NCBI RefSeq assembly: GCF_016734905.1
Contig: NZ_JAERPO010000002.1
Location: 1 to 64,000 of the forward strand
Origin: Sphingopyxis jiangsuensis
GTDB taxonomy: Bacteria > Pseudomonadota > Alphaproteobacteria > Sphingomonadales > Sphingomonadaceae
Reading direction: 5' to 3'
DNA length: 64,000 nt
The translations under genes and the position numbers were made by a program. Under the pieces are notes generated by a model. That model searched no databases and was not told the DNA's origin. It saw only the letters and a list, made by a program, of their open reading frames with translations. Of the stretch, positions 1 to 8,781 are shown one piece after another. Within the stretch, counting starts at the first letter, position 1. Every line of letters begins with the position of its first letter.

Positions 1-60
1 GAAATATGGCTGAAGACGCGCCATCTGCTCGTCCGTCAGCCAATACAAATCACTCATCAT
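1..60 (-). CDS. IS5-family transposase, N-terminal fragment cut by the window edge
   Basis: Reading the minus strand from position 60, the first 20 codons give a start that I recognise from IS5-family transposases of sphingomonads (two Met, then SDLYWLTDEQMARLQPYF). The gene runs off the left edge, so only the beginning is visible. A GAGGAG ribosome-binding site lies just upstream (about 66-71), compatible with a start at either 60 or 57. The family cuts and pastes its own DNA by a DDE mechanism; the catalytic residues are outside the window. Family recognition rests on memory of the N-terminal signature only. Confidence 0.7.
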   Translation of the reverse strand, partial: MMSDLYWLTDEQMARLQPYF

Positions 61-124
61 TCAGGCTCCTCACCCCAAGCCTGAATCACAGCCTTCACCG
101 CAAATCAATGGGTCCTGACCCTAG
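1..124. mobile_element. Right-hand end of an IS5-like insertion sequence
   Basis: Beyond the transposase start the sequence continues for about 60 bases to GGGTCCTGACCC (110-121), a short dyad followed by CTAG. I infer that the element ends here because such GGGTC-type ends are usual in this IS group. The other end and the target duplication are not in the window, so the exact boundary (about 121-124) is uncertain. Confidence 0.4.
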
Positions 125-587
125 TGGGAACAGTTCGGTAGTGAGTAGTGGAGGACGTTTCCTTCTCCCGCGCCATCGGCTTACGCGGACATCCGGCGCG
201 CAGTTTTTTGAAGTACGCAACAGTGGGTCCGCCGACGCGGTGAAGGCGCTTGCACAATATCTGATGCGGCAGGCCACGGCTAACTTGCCCCCCGTTTTGC
301 CGCCAGCTGGAAACGAGTATCGGACGGCTGTGGCGCTCTGTCACCTGAGACCTAAGCCGGCCATGAACTCAGCTAGATTTTTGCACCCAACATTCAAAGA
401 TGAATTGCATGCGCCGTCCGTTTTCGGCTATAAAGCATGAGCATCGAATAGGGCCAAGTGGTTTTTTGCGTTCAAAAGACGATGGAAAGCCAAATTTGTT
501 GGACTTTGGCGCTGGAGTCGGATGCAACTCCGCCGTCTCATTGCACCCGCCTCGCCAGATGGGGCGCATTCGTAAAGGTGTCGATCA
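125..587. other. Gene-free stretch between the IS end and the GH172 gene
   Basis: About 460 bases hold no open frame with a family signature. The short frames here have arginine/serine-rich, low-quality translations typical of shadow frames in GC-rich DNA. The only structured element I see is the TTTTG-N4-CAAAA dyad at 464-477, listed separately. The stretch probably contains the promoter of the gene at 588. Confidence 0.5.
464..477. promoter_or_regulatory. Candidate operator TTTTG-N4-CAAAA upstream of the GH172 gene
   Basis: A perfect five-base inverted repeat (TTTTG 464-468, CAAAA 473-477) with a four-base spacer lies about 110 bases before the start of the DUF2961 gene. The same layout recurs upstream of the TonB receptor (17615-17632) and partly before the enolase-superfamily dehydratase (9907-9918). 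A shared regulator, perhaps the GntR protein at 11090, is an inference. Confidence 0.4.
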
Positions 588-2699
588 ATGAATCCTGCAA
601 TTCGTCGCGGACTGGCAGCCTGGCTTTTGGTACCGTCGCTTGCCGCGCCTATTCCCTCGCCGGCGAAATCCGGGACCGAGAACCAGCTTGTCCCCTCGAC
701 AGGAGATCAGCGGCTCGCCGAGATCGAGTTGCTTCCCTATTTCTATCCCGCAGGCACGCAAAGCCTCCAATTTTCATCCTATGATCCAACAGGGGGGAAC
801 CGCGATGGCGAGTATCGCAAGTCCTTCGTCAAATATGTCGATGAGAATGGCGAGGACGTAATTTTCGACGCCTACGGCCCCGGCGCGCTTCAGCGCCAGC
901 AGTTCAATATCTGGTCGGCATTCGCCGGACATGCCTTCGTCCTCAAGCCGGGCGCGGCTTCGTCGCGCCTGCGCTACTATTTCGACGACGAGGAAAACCC
1001 GCGCATCGATGTGTCGGTGGCCGAGATGTTCCAGGGCAAGTCCGGCCGTTTTGGCGGCCCGCTGTCATTCACCGGAAACTGGGCCGACGCCGATATCGGA
1101 CTACCGATCCCGACCCCGGATGACGGCCCGCTCTTCGGCGTCCAGTATCGGTCGCTGCCTTTTGCCAGGCGGCTGAAGATAACCTTCATCCCCAGCGACG
1201 AATATCGCGCCAATCTCGGGATCGATTCCAGCAGCTGGTACCAGTTCACCTATCTGCTCTATCCGGTTGGTACGACAGTCGCGAGCTGGTCGCCCGAACG
1301 CGGTGTGACCGGCCGGATCGAGCGCCAATGGTTGCAATTGGGAGAAGAGCCGAAGGCCCCGAAGAACAGCGCAATCGCCGAACGCGAGGTCGCAATCGAG
1401 CCTGGCAAGGCGACCACCATTTTCGAACATTCAGGTGCTGCCGCGATAGCGTCGCTGAAACTGAAGCTCGCTCCCTATGATCGCGATACATTCTTCAAAA
1501 CGCGGATCCGGATGAGCTGGGATGGCAACCGTCCAGCCGTCGATATGCCGCTGGCATCATTCTTTGGGGGGGGCGGAGCCGATTTTGCGACCGGCGCGTC
1601 GGTCCCGTCGCGAACGATGCGGAATCTGCTCTTCGGCTTCGACGGCGAAAACGGAACTTTTTACAGTTATTGGCCCATGCCCTTCTGGCGTTCTGCCAAG
1701 ATCGAGATCGTCAATGACAGCGGTCAGCCAATCGTCATCACGGCGAGCGGATCGATCTACGAAAGCAATCAGGTAAAATATGTCGAAGGCGAAGCAGGCT
1801 ATTTTTCCGCCCGGCTGACGCGCGATCGTGACGAGGGCGACGGCCTCTATGCCAGAGCCTTTCGCGAGCAGGGGTTGGGCCATGTGGTAGGGCGCACGCT
1901 CTATTCCGAAGGCTATGCGATGGATGGCGACGAGTTCACCTATATCGACGGCAATCGCAGCCCGCAGATTCACGGCGACGGGACCGAAGACGATCATAAT
2001 CAGGGCTGGGCCGGAGCCGCCTATCGGCAGCCGCTTTGGGGCGGCGTCGTCAACGGGTATCAAGGCGCCTACCGGCTCCATATCAGCGACCCTTATGTGT
2101 TCGAGGACGAAATTCGCACGAACTATGAGTATTCGAAGCTGTTTCGCAGTTCGAACGGCGCCGTTGAGACGGTATTCTATTATTACAAGGCCGGCCTGTC
2201 GCCGCGCGGGATCCAGCAGACCGACATGGTCGATGTCGGGCTCGAAGCGTCCGAACGCGCGCATGATTACCGCATCGAAGGGCAAACATGGGCCGGGCAA
2301 GTTCGCAGCAGCTATGACGGCTATGAGAAAAATGTCGCGGCGAACACGTTCCTCGACGAAGGTCGCGCCTTCAATGGCGCAAGCGAGTTCACCGTCGCCG
2401 TTCATCCAGCCAATGTCGGCGTCAAGCTGCGCCGGCTGATCTCCCGCCTTGGAAACGGCGTACAGACCGCCGAGGTCCATGTCGATGGCGTACAAGTCGA
2501 ACGTCCGTGGCACGTCGTTCAAAGCGCGGCTGCAACGGCTGATCAAGCGTGGGTCGACACCGAGTTCGAGATTCCCGCCGCGCTCACGAAAGGCAAGAAC
2601 CGGCTGCGTATCAAAGTGAAATATCGTGGCTCGGCAAAGGGCGAGATTAACGAGTTTCGCTATTGGATATTCTCGCACGTGCCGCCGCGCACCTTCTGA
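588..2699 (+). CDS. Secreted DUF2961 / GH172 family glycoside hydrolase
   Basis: This 703-residue protein starts with a signal peptide (basic MNPAIRR, hydrophobic stretch to about residue 25), so it acts outside the cytoplasm. The middle shows hallmarks of DUF2961, now family GH172: a YSYWPMPFWRS segment near residue 360 and a YRLHISDPYVFEDEIR segment near 490. Characterised GH172 members cleave alpha-D-fructofuranosides or D-arabinofuranosides. Residues from about 550 look like an added beta-sandwich module, making the protein longer than the minimal family fold. A ribosome-binding site AAAGGTG precedes the ATG. It stands alone on the plus strand and converges on the pentose-oxidation operon, which suggests that it releases an arabinose-type pentose. 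The substrate is inferred. Confidence 0.75.
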   Translation: MNPAIRRGLAAWLLVPSLAAPIPSPAKSGTENQLVPSTGDQRLAEIELLPYFYPAGTQSLQFSSYDPTGGNRDGEYRKSFVKYVDENGEDVIFDAYGPGALQRQQFNIWSAFAGHAFVLKPGAASSRLRYYFDDEENPRIDVSVAEMFQGKSGRFGGPLSFTGNWADADIGLPIPTPDDGPLFGVQYRSLPFARRLKITFIPSDEYRANLGIDSSSWYQFTYLLYPVGTTVASWSPERGVTGRIERQWLQLGEEPKAPKNSAIAEREVAIEPGKATTIFEHSGAAAIASLKLKLAPYDRDTFFKTRIRMSWDGNRPAVDMPLASFFGGGGADFATGASVPSRTMRNLLFGFDGENGTFYSYWPMPFWRSAKIEIVNDSGQPIVITASGSIYESNQVKYVEGEAGYFSARLTRDRDEGDGLYARAFREQGLGHVVGRTLYSEGYAMDGDEFTYIDGNRSPQIHGDGTEDDHNQGWAGAAYRQPLWGGVVNGYQGAYRLHISDPYVFEDEIRTNYEYSKLFRSSNGAVETVFYYYKAGLSPRGIQQTDMVDVGLEASERAHDYRIEGQTWAGQVRSSYDGYEKNVAANTFLDEGRAFNGASEFTVAVHPANVGVKLRRLISRLGNGVQTAEVHVDGVQVERPWHVVQSAAATADQAWVDTEFEIPAALTKGKNRLRIKVKYRGSAKGEINEFRYWIFSHVPPRTF

Positions 2700-2721
2700 C
2701 CGAGCCGTGAAAGAGGTTGAA

Positions 2722-2749
2722 CGGCCCGGAGACACATGCCTCCGGGCCG
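2722..2749. terminator. Hairpin between two convergent genes
   Basis: A perfect 10-bp GC-rich stem (2722-2731 with 2740-2749) and an 8-base loop lie exactly between the stop of the GH172 gene (2699) and the stop of the convergent dehydrogenase gene (2757). There is no clear T-run on either side, so it may work as a bidirectional transcript end or RNA stabiliser rather than a classical intrinsic terminator. Confidence 0.65.
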
Positions 2750-2756
2750 CGCCTCG

Positions 2757-4199
2757 TCACCCAGCAACGTAAGCCGTCTTGACCGTCGTGTAGAATTCGG
2801 CGGCGTATCGCCCCTGCTCGCGCGCGCCGAACGAGGAGGCCTTCGTGCCGCCGAAGGGGACGTGATAATCGACTCCCGCGGTTGCAAGGTTCACCATCGC
2901 CATTCCCGCCTCGATATTGCGCAGGAAATGACGCGCAGTCGACAGGCTCGTCGTGCAAATGCCGGCCGAAAGGCCAAATTCGCTATCGTTGGCGACCGAA
3001 AGTGCCTCGTCATAATCGGCAACCTCGATGACCGATGCGACCGGACCGAATATTTCTTCGCGCGCGATACGCATTTTTGGGTCGACGCCAACAAAGAGCG
3101 CGGGTGCCATATAGTGGCCGGGCGCACCGCGTTCGAGCAACTCGCCGCCGCCGAGCAGCGTCGCGCCTTCGTTGACGCCGATATCGATGTAGGAGCGATT
3201 CTGTCCGAGCTGCCGTTCGTCGACGACGGGCCCGATATCGGTGCCCTCCTTGCGCGCATCGTCAACGGCAAGCCGTTCCATGCGCGCCTTCATCGCATCG
3301 ACAAAGGCCGCGTGGATCTTGCGCGTCACGATGATCCGAGAGGAGGCGGTGCAACGCTGACCGGTCGAATAGAAGGCGCCGTCAATGGCGCAGTCGACGG
3401 CCGTGTCGAGCATGGCGTCGTCGGTGACGATCAAGGCGTTCTTTCCGCCCATTTCGAGCTGGAACCTTTTCATCGGCTCGCCGGTGACGCAATTGGCCGC
3501 GATCGCGCGTCCAACCCCGACCGAACCGGTAAAGGAAAGGCCACGAACCAGCGGACTTTCTGCAAAGGCCGCGCCCACCTCGGCGCCGCTTCCCATGACC
3601 AGATTGAAGACGCCCGGATCGATCCCGGTCTGGGCGATGATTTCCGCGAGCATATGGGCACAGCCGGGGACGAGTTCGGCCGGCTTGAAGACGACGCAGT
3701 TACCGAATGCCAGCGCAGGGGCAATTTTCCACGCGGGAATCGCTATCGGGAAATTCCATGGCGTAATCAGCCCGACAACGCCAAGTGGCTCGCGGCGCAC
3801 CTCGACATCGATGTCGGCACGGATCGACGGCTGATGATCGCCGACGAGCCGCACCGCCTCGCCCGCAAAGAAATGGAATATCTGCGCCGCGCGCACCGTT
3901 TCGCCCACTGCCTCGCGCAGCGTCTTTCCTTCCTCGCGCGCCAACAGATCGCCAATCTCTTCCTTTCGCGCGAGAATTTGGTCGCCGACATGTTTCAGCG
4001 CGGCGCTGCGAACCTGCGGGCTTTGTCGCGACCAGCGGGGAAAGGCTGCATGGGCGGCCGCGATCGCGCGCTCGGCGTCGTCGCGCGAGGCGCGTGCATA
4101 TTCGCCGATAATGTCGTTGGTGTCCGAGGGATTCACATTGACCGTCTGCCGGTCGCTCGAACTCCACTCGCCGGCGATATAGTTTCTGTATTGCGACAC
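2757..4199 (-). CDS. 2-oxoglutarate semialdehyde (2,5-dioxovalerate) dehydrogenase
   Basis: This 480-residue NAD(P)-dependent aldehyde dehydrogenase has general base Glu249 (LEMGG) and nucleophile Cys283 (STGQRCTAS). The segment NLATAGVDYHVPFGG is characteristic of ketoglutarate-semialdehyde dehydrogenases of the sugar-acid type, which oxidise 2-oxoglutarate semialdehyde to 2-oxoglutarate. A GTG start at 4199 is chosen because AAGGA lies six bases upstream; in-frame TTG codons at 4205 and 4214 fit the Shine-Dalgarno site less well. It is the last gene of the minus-strand operon and catalyses the last step of the predicted Weimberg-type pathway. A lactaldehyde dehydrogenase role is less likely because the rhamnose locus carries its own. 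Confidence 0.85.
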   Translation of the reverse strand: MSQYRNYIAGEWSSSDRQTVNVNPSDTNDIIGEYARASRDDAERAIAAAHAAFPRWSRQSPQVRSAALKHVGDQILARKEEIGDLLAREEGKTLREAVGETVRAAQIFHFFAGEAVRLVGDHQPSIRADIDVEVRREPLGVVGLITPWNFPIAIPAWKIAPALAFGNCVVFKPAELVPGCAHMLAEIIAQTGIDPGVFNLVMGSGAEVGAAFAESPLVRGLSFTGSVGVGRAIAANCVTGEPMKRFQLEMGGKNALIVTDDAMLDTAVDCAIDGAFYSTGQRCTASSRIIVTRKIHAAFVDAMKARMERLAVDDARKEGTDIGPVVDERQLGQNRSYIDIGVNEGATLLGGGELLERGAPGHYMAPALFVGVDPKMRIAREEIFGPVASVIEVADYDEALSVANDSEFGLSAGICTTSLSTARHFLRNIEAGMAMVNLATAGVDYHVPFGGTKASSFGAREQGRYAAEFYTTVKTAYVAG

Positions 4200-4220
4200 G
4201 CTCAATCCTTCCAATAAGTG

Positions 4221-5153
4221 TCAGTTCGCCCAGCGAAGCGCGAGGACGTCGGCTTCCCGAGCCAATTCAAGGAGTCCGCCGCGCGTGCCCGGATGGAGCG
4301 GCACCTGCGGGTGGCGCACCTTGTCGGTCCGGATAACGCCCCCTTCCTTCAGCACGGCCTTCGCCGCGCGGAGTCCGCACTGCCGGTTCTCGTAATTGAT
4401 CAGCGGCAAGATGCGCGCATAGAGTGCCGCCGCCTCGGACCGTCTGCCCTCACGATGGGCAATGACGACAGGGCGGATCAGGTCGGGGAGCAATGCGCTG
4501 CACATCGTGCCGGTCGCGCCCGCGTCGAGATCGGCCATGAGGGTGATCGACTCCTCGCCATCAAACGGCCCGCCGATGATGTCGCCGCCCTGGGCGATCA
4601 GGCTGCGCAACTTCGCGGCAGCGAAGGGCACTTCGATCTTGAAATAGCGCACCTGCGGAATCTCGGAAGCAAGTCGCACCAACAGGGACACGTCGAGTTC
4701 AACGCCGCTGAGGGGGGCGTCCTGTATCATCAGCGGAATCTGCGCCGCCTTCGCCACTGCAGCGAAATGCTCGACGATCTCAGAAGAGGCAACCTTGAGG
4801 CCGGTGCCATGATAGGGAGGCATCAACATCACCATGGCCGCTCCGCCTGCAGCTGCCATGCCAGCGCGCTCGGCGGCGATCGCCGTGCAATAATGACTGC
4901 AGGTCACAATCACCGGCACGCGCCCGGCCACATGGTCGAGACAGAGATCGACAAGGCGCGTGCGTTCGCCGTCCGACAGAACGAACTGCTCGGAATAATT
5001 GGCGAGGATGCAAATGCCGTCGGCGCCCTGATCGATCATGCAATCGAGGACGCGCTTTTGACCTTCGATGTCGAGTTCGCCGCTCTCGCTGAAAATCGTC
5101 GGCGCGACCGGGAACACCCCCGTCAGATAGGGGGCCGAAATACCAATGCCCAA
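4221..5153 (-). CDS. 2-keto-3-deoxy-L-arabinonate dehydratase-like, DHDPS family
   Basis: This 310-residue TIM-barrel protein belongs to the dihydrodipicolinate synthase / N-acetylneuraminate lyase family. Its Schiff-base lysine is Lys172 (RYFKIEVP). The segment ANYSEQF near residue 51 and the GPFDGEE loop resemble L-2-keto-3-deoxyarabonate dehydratase, which makes 2-oxoglutarate semialdehyde. I chose the TTG at 5153 because AGGAG sits seven bases before it and it follows the upstream stop by 16 bases. A longer frame back to 5216 would overlap the upstream gene with a serine/threonine-rich tail that looks artificial. Its position directly before the semialdehyde dehydrogenase supports the assignment. 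The stereochemistry of the substrate cannot be read from the sequence. Confidence 0.8.
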   Translation of the reverse strand: MGIGISAPYLTGVFPVAPTIFSESGELDIEGQKRVLDCMIDQGADGICILANYSEQFVLSDGERTRLVDLCLDHVAGRVPVIVTCSHYCTAIAAERAGMAAAGGAAMVMLMPPYHGTGLKVASSEIVEHFAAVAKAAQIPLMIQDAPLSGVELDVSLLVRLASEIPQVRYFKIEVPFAAAKLRSLIAQGGDIIGGPFDGEESITLMADLDAGATGTMCSALLPDLIRPVVIAHREGRRSEAAALYARILPLINYENRQCGLRAAKAVLKEGGVIRTDKVRHPQVPLHPGTRGGLLELAREADVLALRWAN

Positions 5154-5169
5154 TGTCTGTCTCCTGATA

Positions 5170-6156
5170 TTAGCTTGGGTCGTCGCCGTCGGCGTCGACG
5201 AACTCGAAGCGTCCATCGTTTGCGATCGACCTTTCGGCTGCCTCGATTATGCGCTGGGCGGTTCGCGCGTCGGCGAGCGTCGAGAGCGGCGGCGCCCCGC
5301 GCGCGATGCAGACGCCGACAAAATGCTCGAGCTCTGCCGCAAAGCTCTCGACATATTCGGGAATTCCCCATGCCGGTCCGCCCTCGTCGGAACAAAGCGT
5401 ATCATTCCAACTGAAACTGGCCGCGCCGCCGTCGCCGATCAACTTGCACGTCATTGTCCAGGGATCGCGCGCCACATCGGAGGCGGCAAAGCTGACCCAC
5501 AGGTTGGCGAGCGCTCCGCCCGGCAACTCGCAGGTGATCATCGCCTGATCCTCGAACGGCAACCCGCGCGAGGCGAGCCGCGAGGCCGCGGCTTTGACGC
5601 GCACCGGGCGACCAACCAGATAAAGCATCGTGTAGATGGGGTGAATTCCCACAGCGCGGAGCACGCCGCCATAGCGGCGCGCGACATCGGGAGAATGCGC
5701 GATATTGTAGAGCATCCAGAAGCTTGCGATATTGCCGAGCTTCCCGTCGCGGGCCAGTCGGTGAGCGCGCTGGAGCGTGGAATTGTAGATGTAATTATGC
5801 GCAGGCATGCAGACCAGCCCGCGCGACCGCGCCGCCTGGTCGAGCGCGTCGATTTCGGAAACGGTCGTTGCAACAGGCTTTTCGAGAAGGACATGCTTGC
5901 CCGCGGACAATGCCTGCATTGCAATTGCATAATGCGTTTCGGTCGGGGTCATCACGATCACGGCGTCGACCGCCGGATCCGCGAGCAGTTCCTCCACGCC
6001 GGCATAAGCTCGCCCGCCTAGGTGCTCGGCCATCAGGGCAGCCGCGCCTGGATCGCGATCGAAAGCTCCACAGAAACGGGCGTTGACGCCAGCCTCAAAG
6101 GCTTGGCCATAAAGGCTGGCGACGGTTCCGGCGCCGATGAAAGCAACGCCCGTCAT
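5170..6156 (-). CDS. Gfo/Idh/MocA-family sugar dehydrogenase
   Basis: This 328-residue oxidoreductase has an N-terminal Rossmann dinucleotide site (GAGTVASLYG, residues 8-17) and the EKPVAT motif near residue 95 that is typical of the Gfo/Idh/MocA family, followed by the GFO C-terminal domain. In this operon it is the natural candidate for the first step, oxidation of the pentose at C1 to the lactone. Family members also act on other positions, so the reaction is inferred from context. Its ATG overlaps the stop of the lactonase gene (ATGA), indicating translational coupling. Confidence 0.75.
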   Translation of the reverse strand: MTGVAFIGAGTVASLYGQAFEAGVNARFCGAFDRDPGAAALMAEHLGGRAYAGVEELLADPAVDAVIVMTPTETHYAIAMQALSAGKHVLLEKPVATTVSEIDALDQAARSRGLVCMPAHNYIYNSTLQRAHRLARDGKLGNIASFWMLYNIAHSPDVARRYGGVLRAVGIHPIYTMLYLVGRPVRVKAAASRLASRGLPFEDQAMITCELPGGALANLWVSFAASDVARDPWTMTCKLIGDGGAASFSWNDTLCSDEGGPAWGIPEYVESFAAELEHFVGVCIARGAPPLSTLADARTAQRIIEAAERSIANDGRFEFVDADGDDPS

Positions 6157-6992
6157 GACAGGTTCAGCCGATAAAATTCGATCGCGTTGCTGCCGAATGC
6201 CCGTTCCATGTCCGCCGGTTCAAGGAGCGTCTCGAGATTGCAGCGCAAGGCGTGGATGACTTCGCCATATTCGGCCGCGAGCCGACAGACGGGCCAGTCG
6301 CTGCCGAACATGATCCGGCTCGGACCGAACAGCCGAACGGTTTCCGCAATCCAGGGTAGAAGTCTCGCGGGCGACCACTGGCCGTGATCGTCTTCGGTGA
6401 CCATCCCCGACAGTTTACAATACAAATTAGGAAATGCGGCAACCTCTGCCATTGCGGCCGCCCACGGATCGATCACCCCCGACGCGATCGGCGGTTTGGA
6501 CAGATGGTCGATAACCGCGTGGAGGGCAGGCACCCGGCGCATCACCGCCACGACATGCGGAAGGTGACGCGGATAGGTCAGGAACTCGAAGGGAAAGCCG
6601 CTCTCTGCAACATGTTCGAGGTTGCGGACCACGCACGGCTGGAGGATCCACGCGTCGTCGTCGATATCCTGCAGCATCGGTCGTATCGCAACGAACTTGG
6701 GATGTCGACGATAGTGGGCGAAACGCGCCTCGAAATCATCCGCCGACAGATCAAGCCAGCCCGTTACCCCGGCGATGAAATCGGTCTCCTCTGCGATTTG
6801 GAGAAGAAAGTCGGTTTCTGCTTCGGTTTGCGCTGCCTGCACCAATATCGTCCGGTCGACACCGGCCTTTCGAAGCAGCGGTGCGATGTCGTCGACCAGA
6901 TAATCCCGCGCCAGCACCGGCAGGTCGGGCGACATCCAGTGATAATCTCCGCGATCGGCTTTCCAAAGGTGATGGTGGGCGTCGATGATCAT
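6153..6992 (-). CDS. Amidohydrolase-family sugar lactonase (COG3618 type)
   Basis: This 279-residue metal-dependent TIM-barrel hydrolase opens with the metal site IDAHHHLW and ends with the GSDWPVC segment typical of the amidohydrolase-2 group. That group includes L-fucono-, L-rhamnono- and related aldono-lactonases. It probably opens the lactone made by the adjacent dehydrogenase. The ATG at 6992 is preferred because GGGGGAG lies seven bases upstream; the frame extends further but with an arginine-rich, unconvincing sequence. Weimberg pathways often use an SMP-30-type lactonase instead, so this is an alternative enzyme solution for the same step. Confidence 0.75.
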   Translation of the reverse strand: MIIDAHHHLWKADRGDYHWMSPDLPVLARDYLVDDIAPLLRKAGVDRTILVQAAQTEAETDFLLQIAEETDFIAGVTGWLDLSADDFEARFAHYRRHPKFVAIRPMLQDIDDDAWILQPCVVRNLEHVAESGFPFEFLTYPRHLPHVVAVMRRVPALHAVIDHLSKPPIASGVIDPWAAAMAEVAAFPNLYCKLSGMVTEDDHGQWSPARLLPWIAETVRLFGPSRIMFGSDWPVCRLAAEYGEVIHALRCNLETLLEPADMERAFGSNAIEFYRLNLS

Positions 6993-7009
6993 GGCTTCTC
7001 CCCCTCGGT

Positions 7010-7771
7010 TCACCGGCTGACGATGATCCGCGTCAGCTCGTCGAGCGAGACCTCGTCGCTGGGAGTATCGAGGATCTTTCGGCCGCGCGCCATGACAACG
7101 AAACGATCGCAAACCTGCTTCGCATGATACAGGTTGTGGGTGACGAAAACCGAGGAAATCCCCTCGCCGCGAAGCCTGACGATCGAGGCCAGCACATTTT
7201 CGGTTTCGCGCACCGAAAGCGCGCTCGTCGGCTCGTCAAACACGACCATCCGCTTGCGGAAATGCACCGCCCGCGCAATGGCGACCGCCTGCTTTTGACC
7301 ACCAGAAAGCGCCGCCACCACTTTTTCCGGATCGTCGAGTCCGGAAATTTCGACAGCCGACTCCAAAATGGTCTGAGCCTTCCGCCGCATCGCATCGCGG
7401 TCAAGGAAACCGAAGCGATTCGTCTCCTCGCGGCCGAGGAACATGTTTCTATAGATGGACATCGCGCCGACGAGCGCACAGTCCTGATAAATGGTCTCGA
7501 TCCCGAGCGCCTCGGCGTCGGCGTGATTTGCAAGGCGCACCCTCACGCCATCCTGATACACTTCGCCGTCGTCGGGGCGCACAACGCCCGACAGCGTCTT
7601 GACCAACGTCGATTTTCCCGCGCCATTGTCGCCGAGCAGGCCAACCACCTCTCCCGACATGACATGAAAGGCAACATCGTCGAGGGCCCGGTGGCTACCG
7701 TAGGTCTTGGTGATGCCGCGCATCTCAAGGATCGGAAGACGGGACGGCTCGGATTTTGAAACAGCGGTCAT
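7010..7771 (-). CDS. Sugar ABC transporter ATP-binding protein (single-domain)
   Basis: This 253-residue ATPase has Walker A GDNGAGKS, signature LSGGQKQ, Walker B VVFDEPTSA and a switch histidine in VTHNLYH. It energises sugar uptake with the permease and binding protein encoded just upstream. Pentose importers of the RbsA/AraG type normally carry two fused nucleotide-binding domains of about 500 residues. This one has a single domain and must work as a dimer, as in FrcA-type systems. The ATG at 7771 lies two bases after the permease stop, so the genes are tightly coupled. A longer frame to 8218 would run through the permease gene and is rejected. Confidence 0.88.
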   Translation of the reverse strand: MTAVSKSEPSRLPILEMRGITKTYGSHRALDDVAFHVMSGEVVGLLGDNGAGKSTLVKTLSGVVRPDDGEVYQDGVRVRLANHADAEALGIETIYQDCALVGAMSIYRNMFLGREETNRFGFLDRDAMRRKAQTILESAVEISGLDDPEKVVAALSGGQKQAVAIARAVHFRKRMVVFDEPTSALSVRETENVLASIVRLRGEGISSVFVTHNLYHAKQVCDRFVVMARGRKILDTPSDEVSLDELTRIIVSR

Positions 7772-7773
7772 CT

Positions 7774-8781
7774 TCAATCCTCGCGATAGACAAGGCGGTT
7801 GAGCACCGCAGCGCAAACGATAAACAGGCCGACGAAGGCTTGCAGATAATAGCCGGGGACGGAGGTCAGGAGGAGGATGTCCTGAACTGTGAAAATCATC
7901 GCCGCGCCAAGGAAAATCCCCAAGATGGACCCTCGCCCGCCCGAGAGCGCGACGCCGCCGATGACGCAGGCCGCGATTGCCTGCAGTTCCAGTCCCTGTC
8001 CCTGAACCGGTGAAACCGAGTTGACGCGCGTTGTCGCCAATATGCCCGCGATCGAGGCCGCCAGCGACGACAGGCAGAAGGCGATCAGCTTGACTTTGCC
8101 GACATTGACACCGATCGCGTTCGCGGCCTCGGCGCTCCCGCCCGTCGCGTAGATATGGTTGCCAAGCTTGTGCCGCTCCAAAATTGCGTATGCGACGGCG
8201 GCGAGCAGGAGGAGCCATAGGAATTGAAGCTGCAGCACCCCGATTTCTCCGCTCAGAACGGCCTGGACCGCTGCCGGAGGATCGAAAGGCTTTGATTCCG
8301 CGCCCGACGCAAAGAGGATGAGCCCCCGGATCATCATCATCGTCCCCAAGGTCGCGATAAATGACGTGATGCGAAAGCGAAGGACTATGAGGGCGTTGAC
8401 CAACCCCACGGCCACCCCTCCTGTAAGCGCCAGGACGATCGACAGGCCGAGCGGCATGCCGGCCAAATAGGTCTCGGCAAGAAGCAGCGACGTAAGGGTG
8501 AAGGTCGCCCCGACCGAAAGGTCATATTCCCCGGAGATCATGAGGATCCCGACGCCCAGCGAAACGATGCCCAGCACCGGAATCGACCGCAGGATGACCG
8601 CAACATTGTCTTCCGACAGGTACCGGAAATCATCCGGGTACAAGAGCCCGGCGACGATGCACGACAGTTGGAGCGCGATGAAAACGATAAGGGCGCTCAG
8701 CGCCGGGTTGCGACGAAAACGCGCGAAAGAGCGGGCAACACTGGACATGCTCGTTGATACTTCCTGAACTTCAGTCATCAT
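7774..8781 (-). CDS. Sugar ABC transporter permease (RbsC/AraH type)
   Basis: This 335-residue, very hydrophobic inner-membrane protein has about nine or ten predicted helices. It carries the family stretches SLGVGILMISGEYDLSVGA and ALSGGRGSILG, typical of branched-chain/ribose-type sugar permeases. It forms the translocation channel for the sugar delivered by the lipoprotein encoded immediately upstream. Its ATG overlaps the stop of that gene, and the ATPase gene follows two bases after its own stop. The substrate is inferred to be the pentose oxidised by the downstream enzymes. Confidence 0.88.
   Translation of the reverse strand: MMTEVQEVSTSMSSVARSFARFRRNPALSALIVFIALQLSCIVAGLLYPDDFRYLSEDNVAVILRSIPVLGIVSLGVGILMISGEYDLSVGATFTLTSLLLAETYLAGMPLGLSIVLALTGGVAVGLVNALIVLRFRITSFIATLGTMMMIRGLILFASGAESKPFDPPAAVQAVLSGEIGVLQLQFLWLLLLAAVAYAILERHKLGNHIYATGGSAEAANAIGVNVGKVKLIAFCLSSLAASIAGILATTRVNSVSPVQGQGLELQAIAACVIGGVALSGGRGSILGIFLGAAMIFTVQDILLLTSVPGYYLQAFVGLFIVCAAVLNRLVYRED

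Noticed and set aside
6-440. 144-codon plus-strand frame at the window start
   Set aside because: It runs antisense to the IS5 transposase start and then through gene-free DNA; low-complexity Ser/Arg-rich sequence.
1557-2735. 392-codon minus-strand frame opposite the GH172 gene
   Set aside because: No family features, no ribosome-binding site, and the plus-strand gene has a signal peptide and domain motifs.
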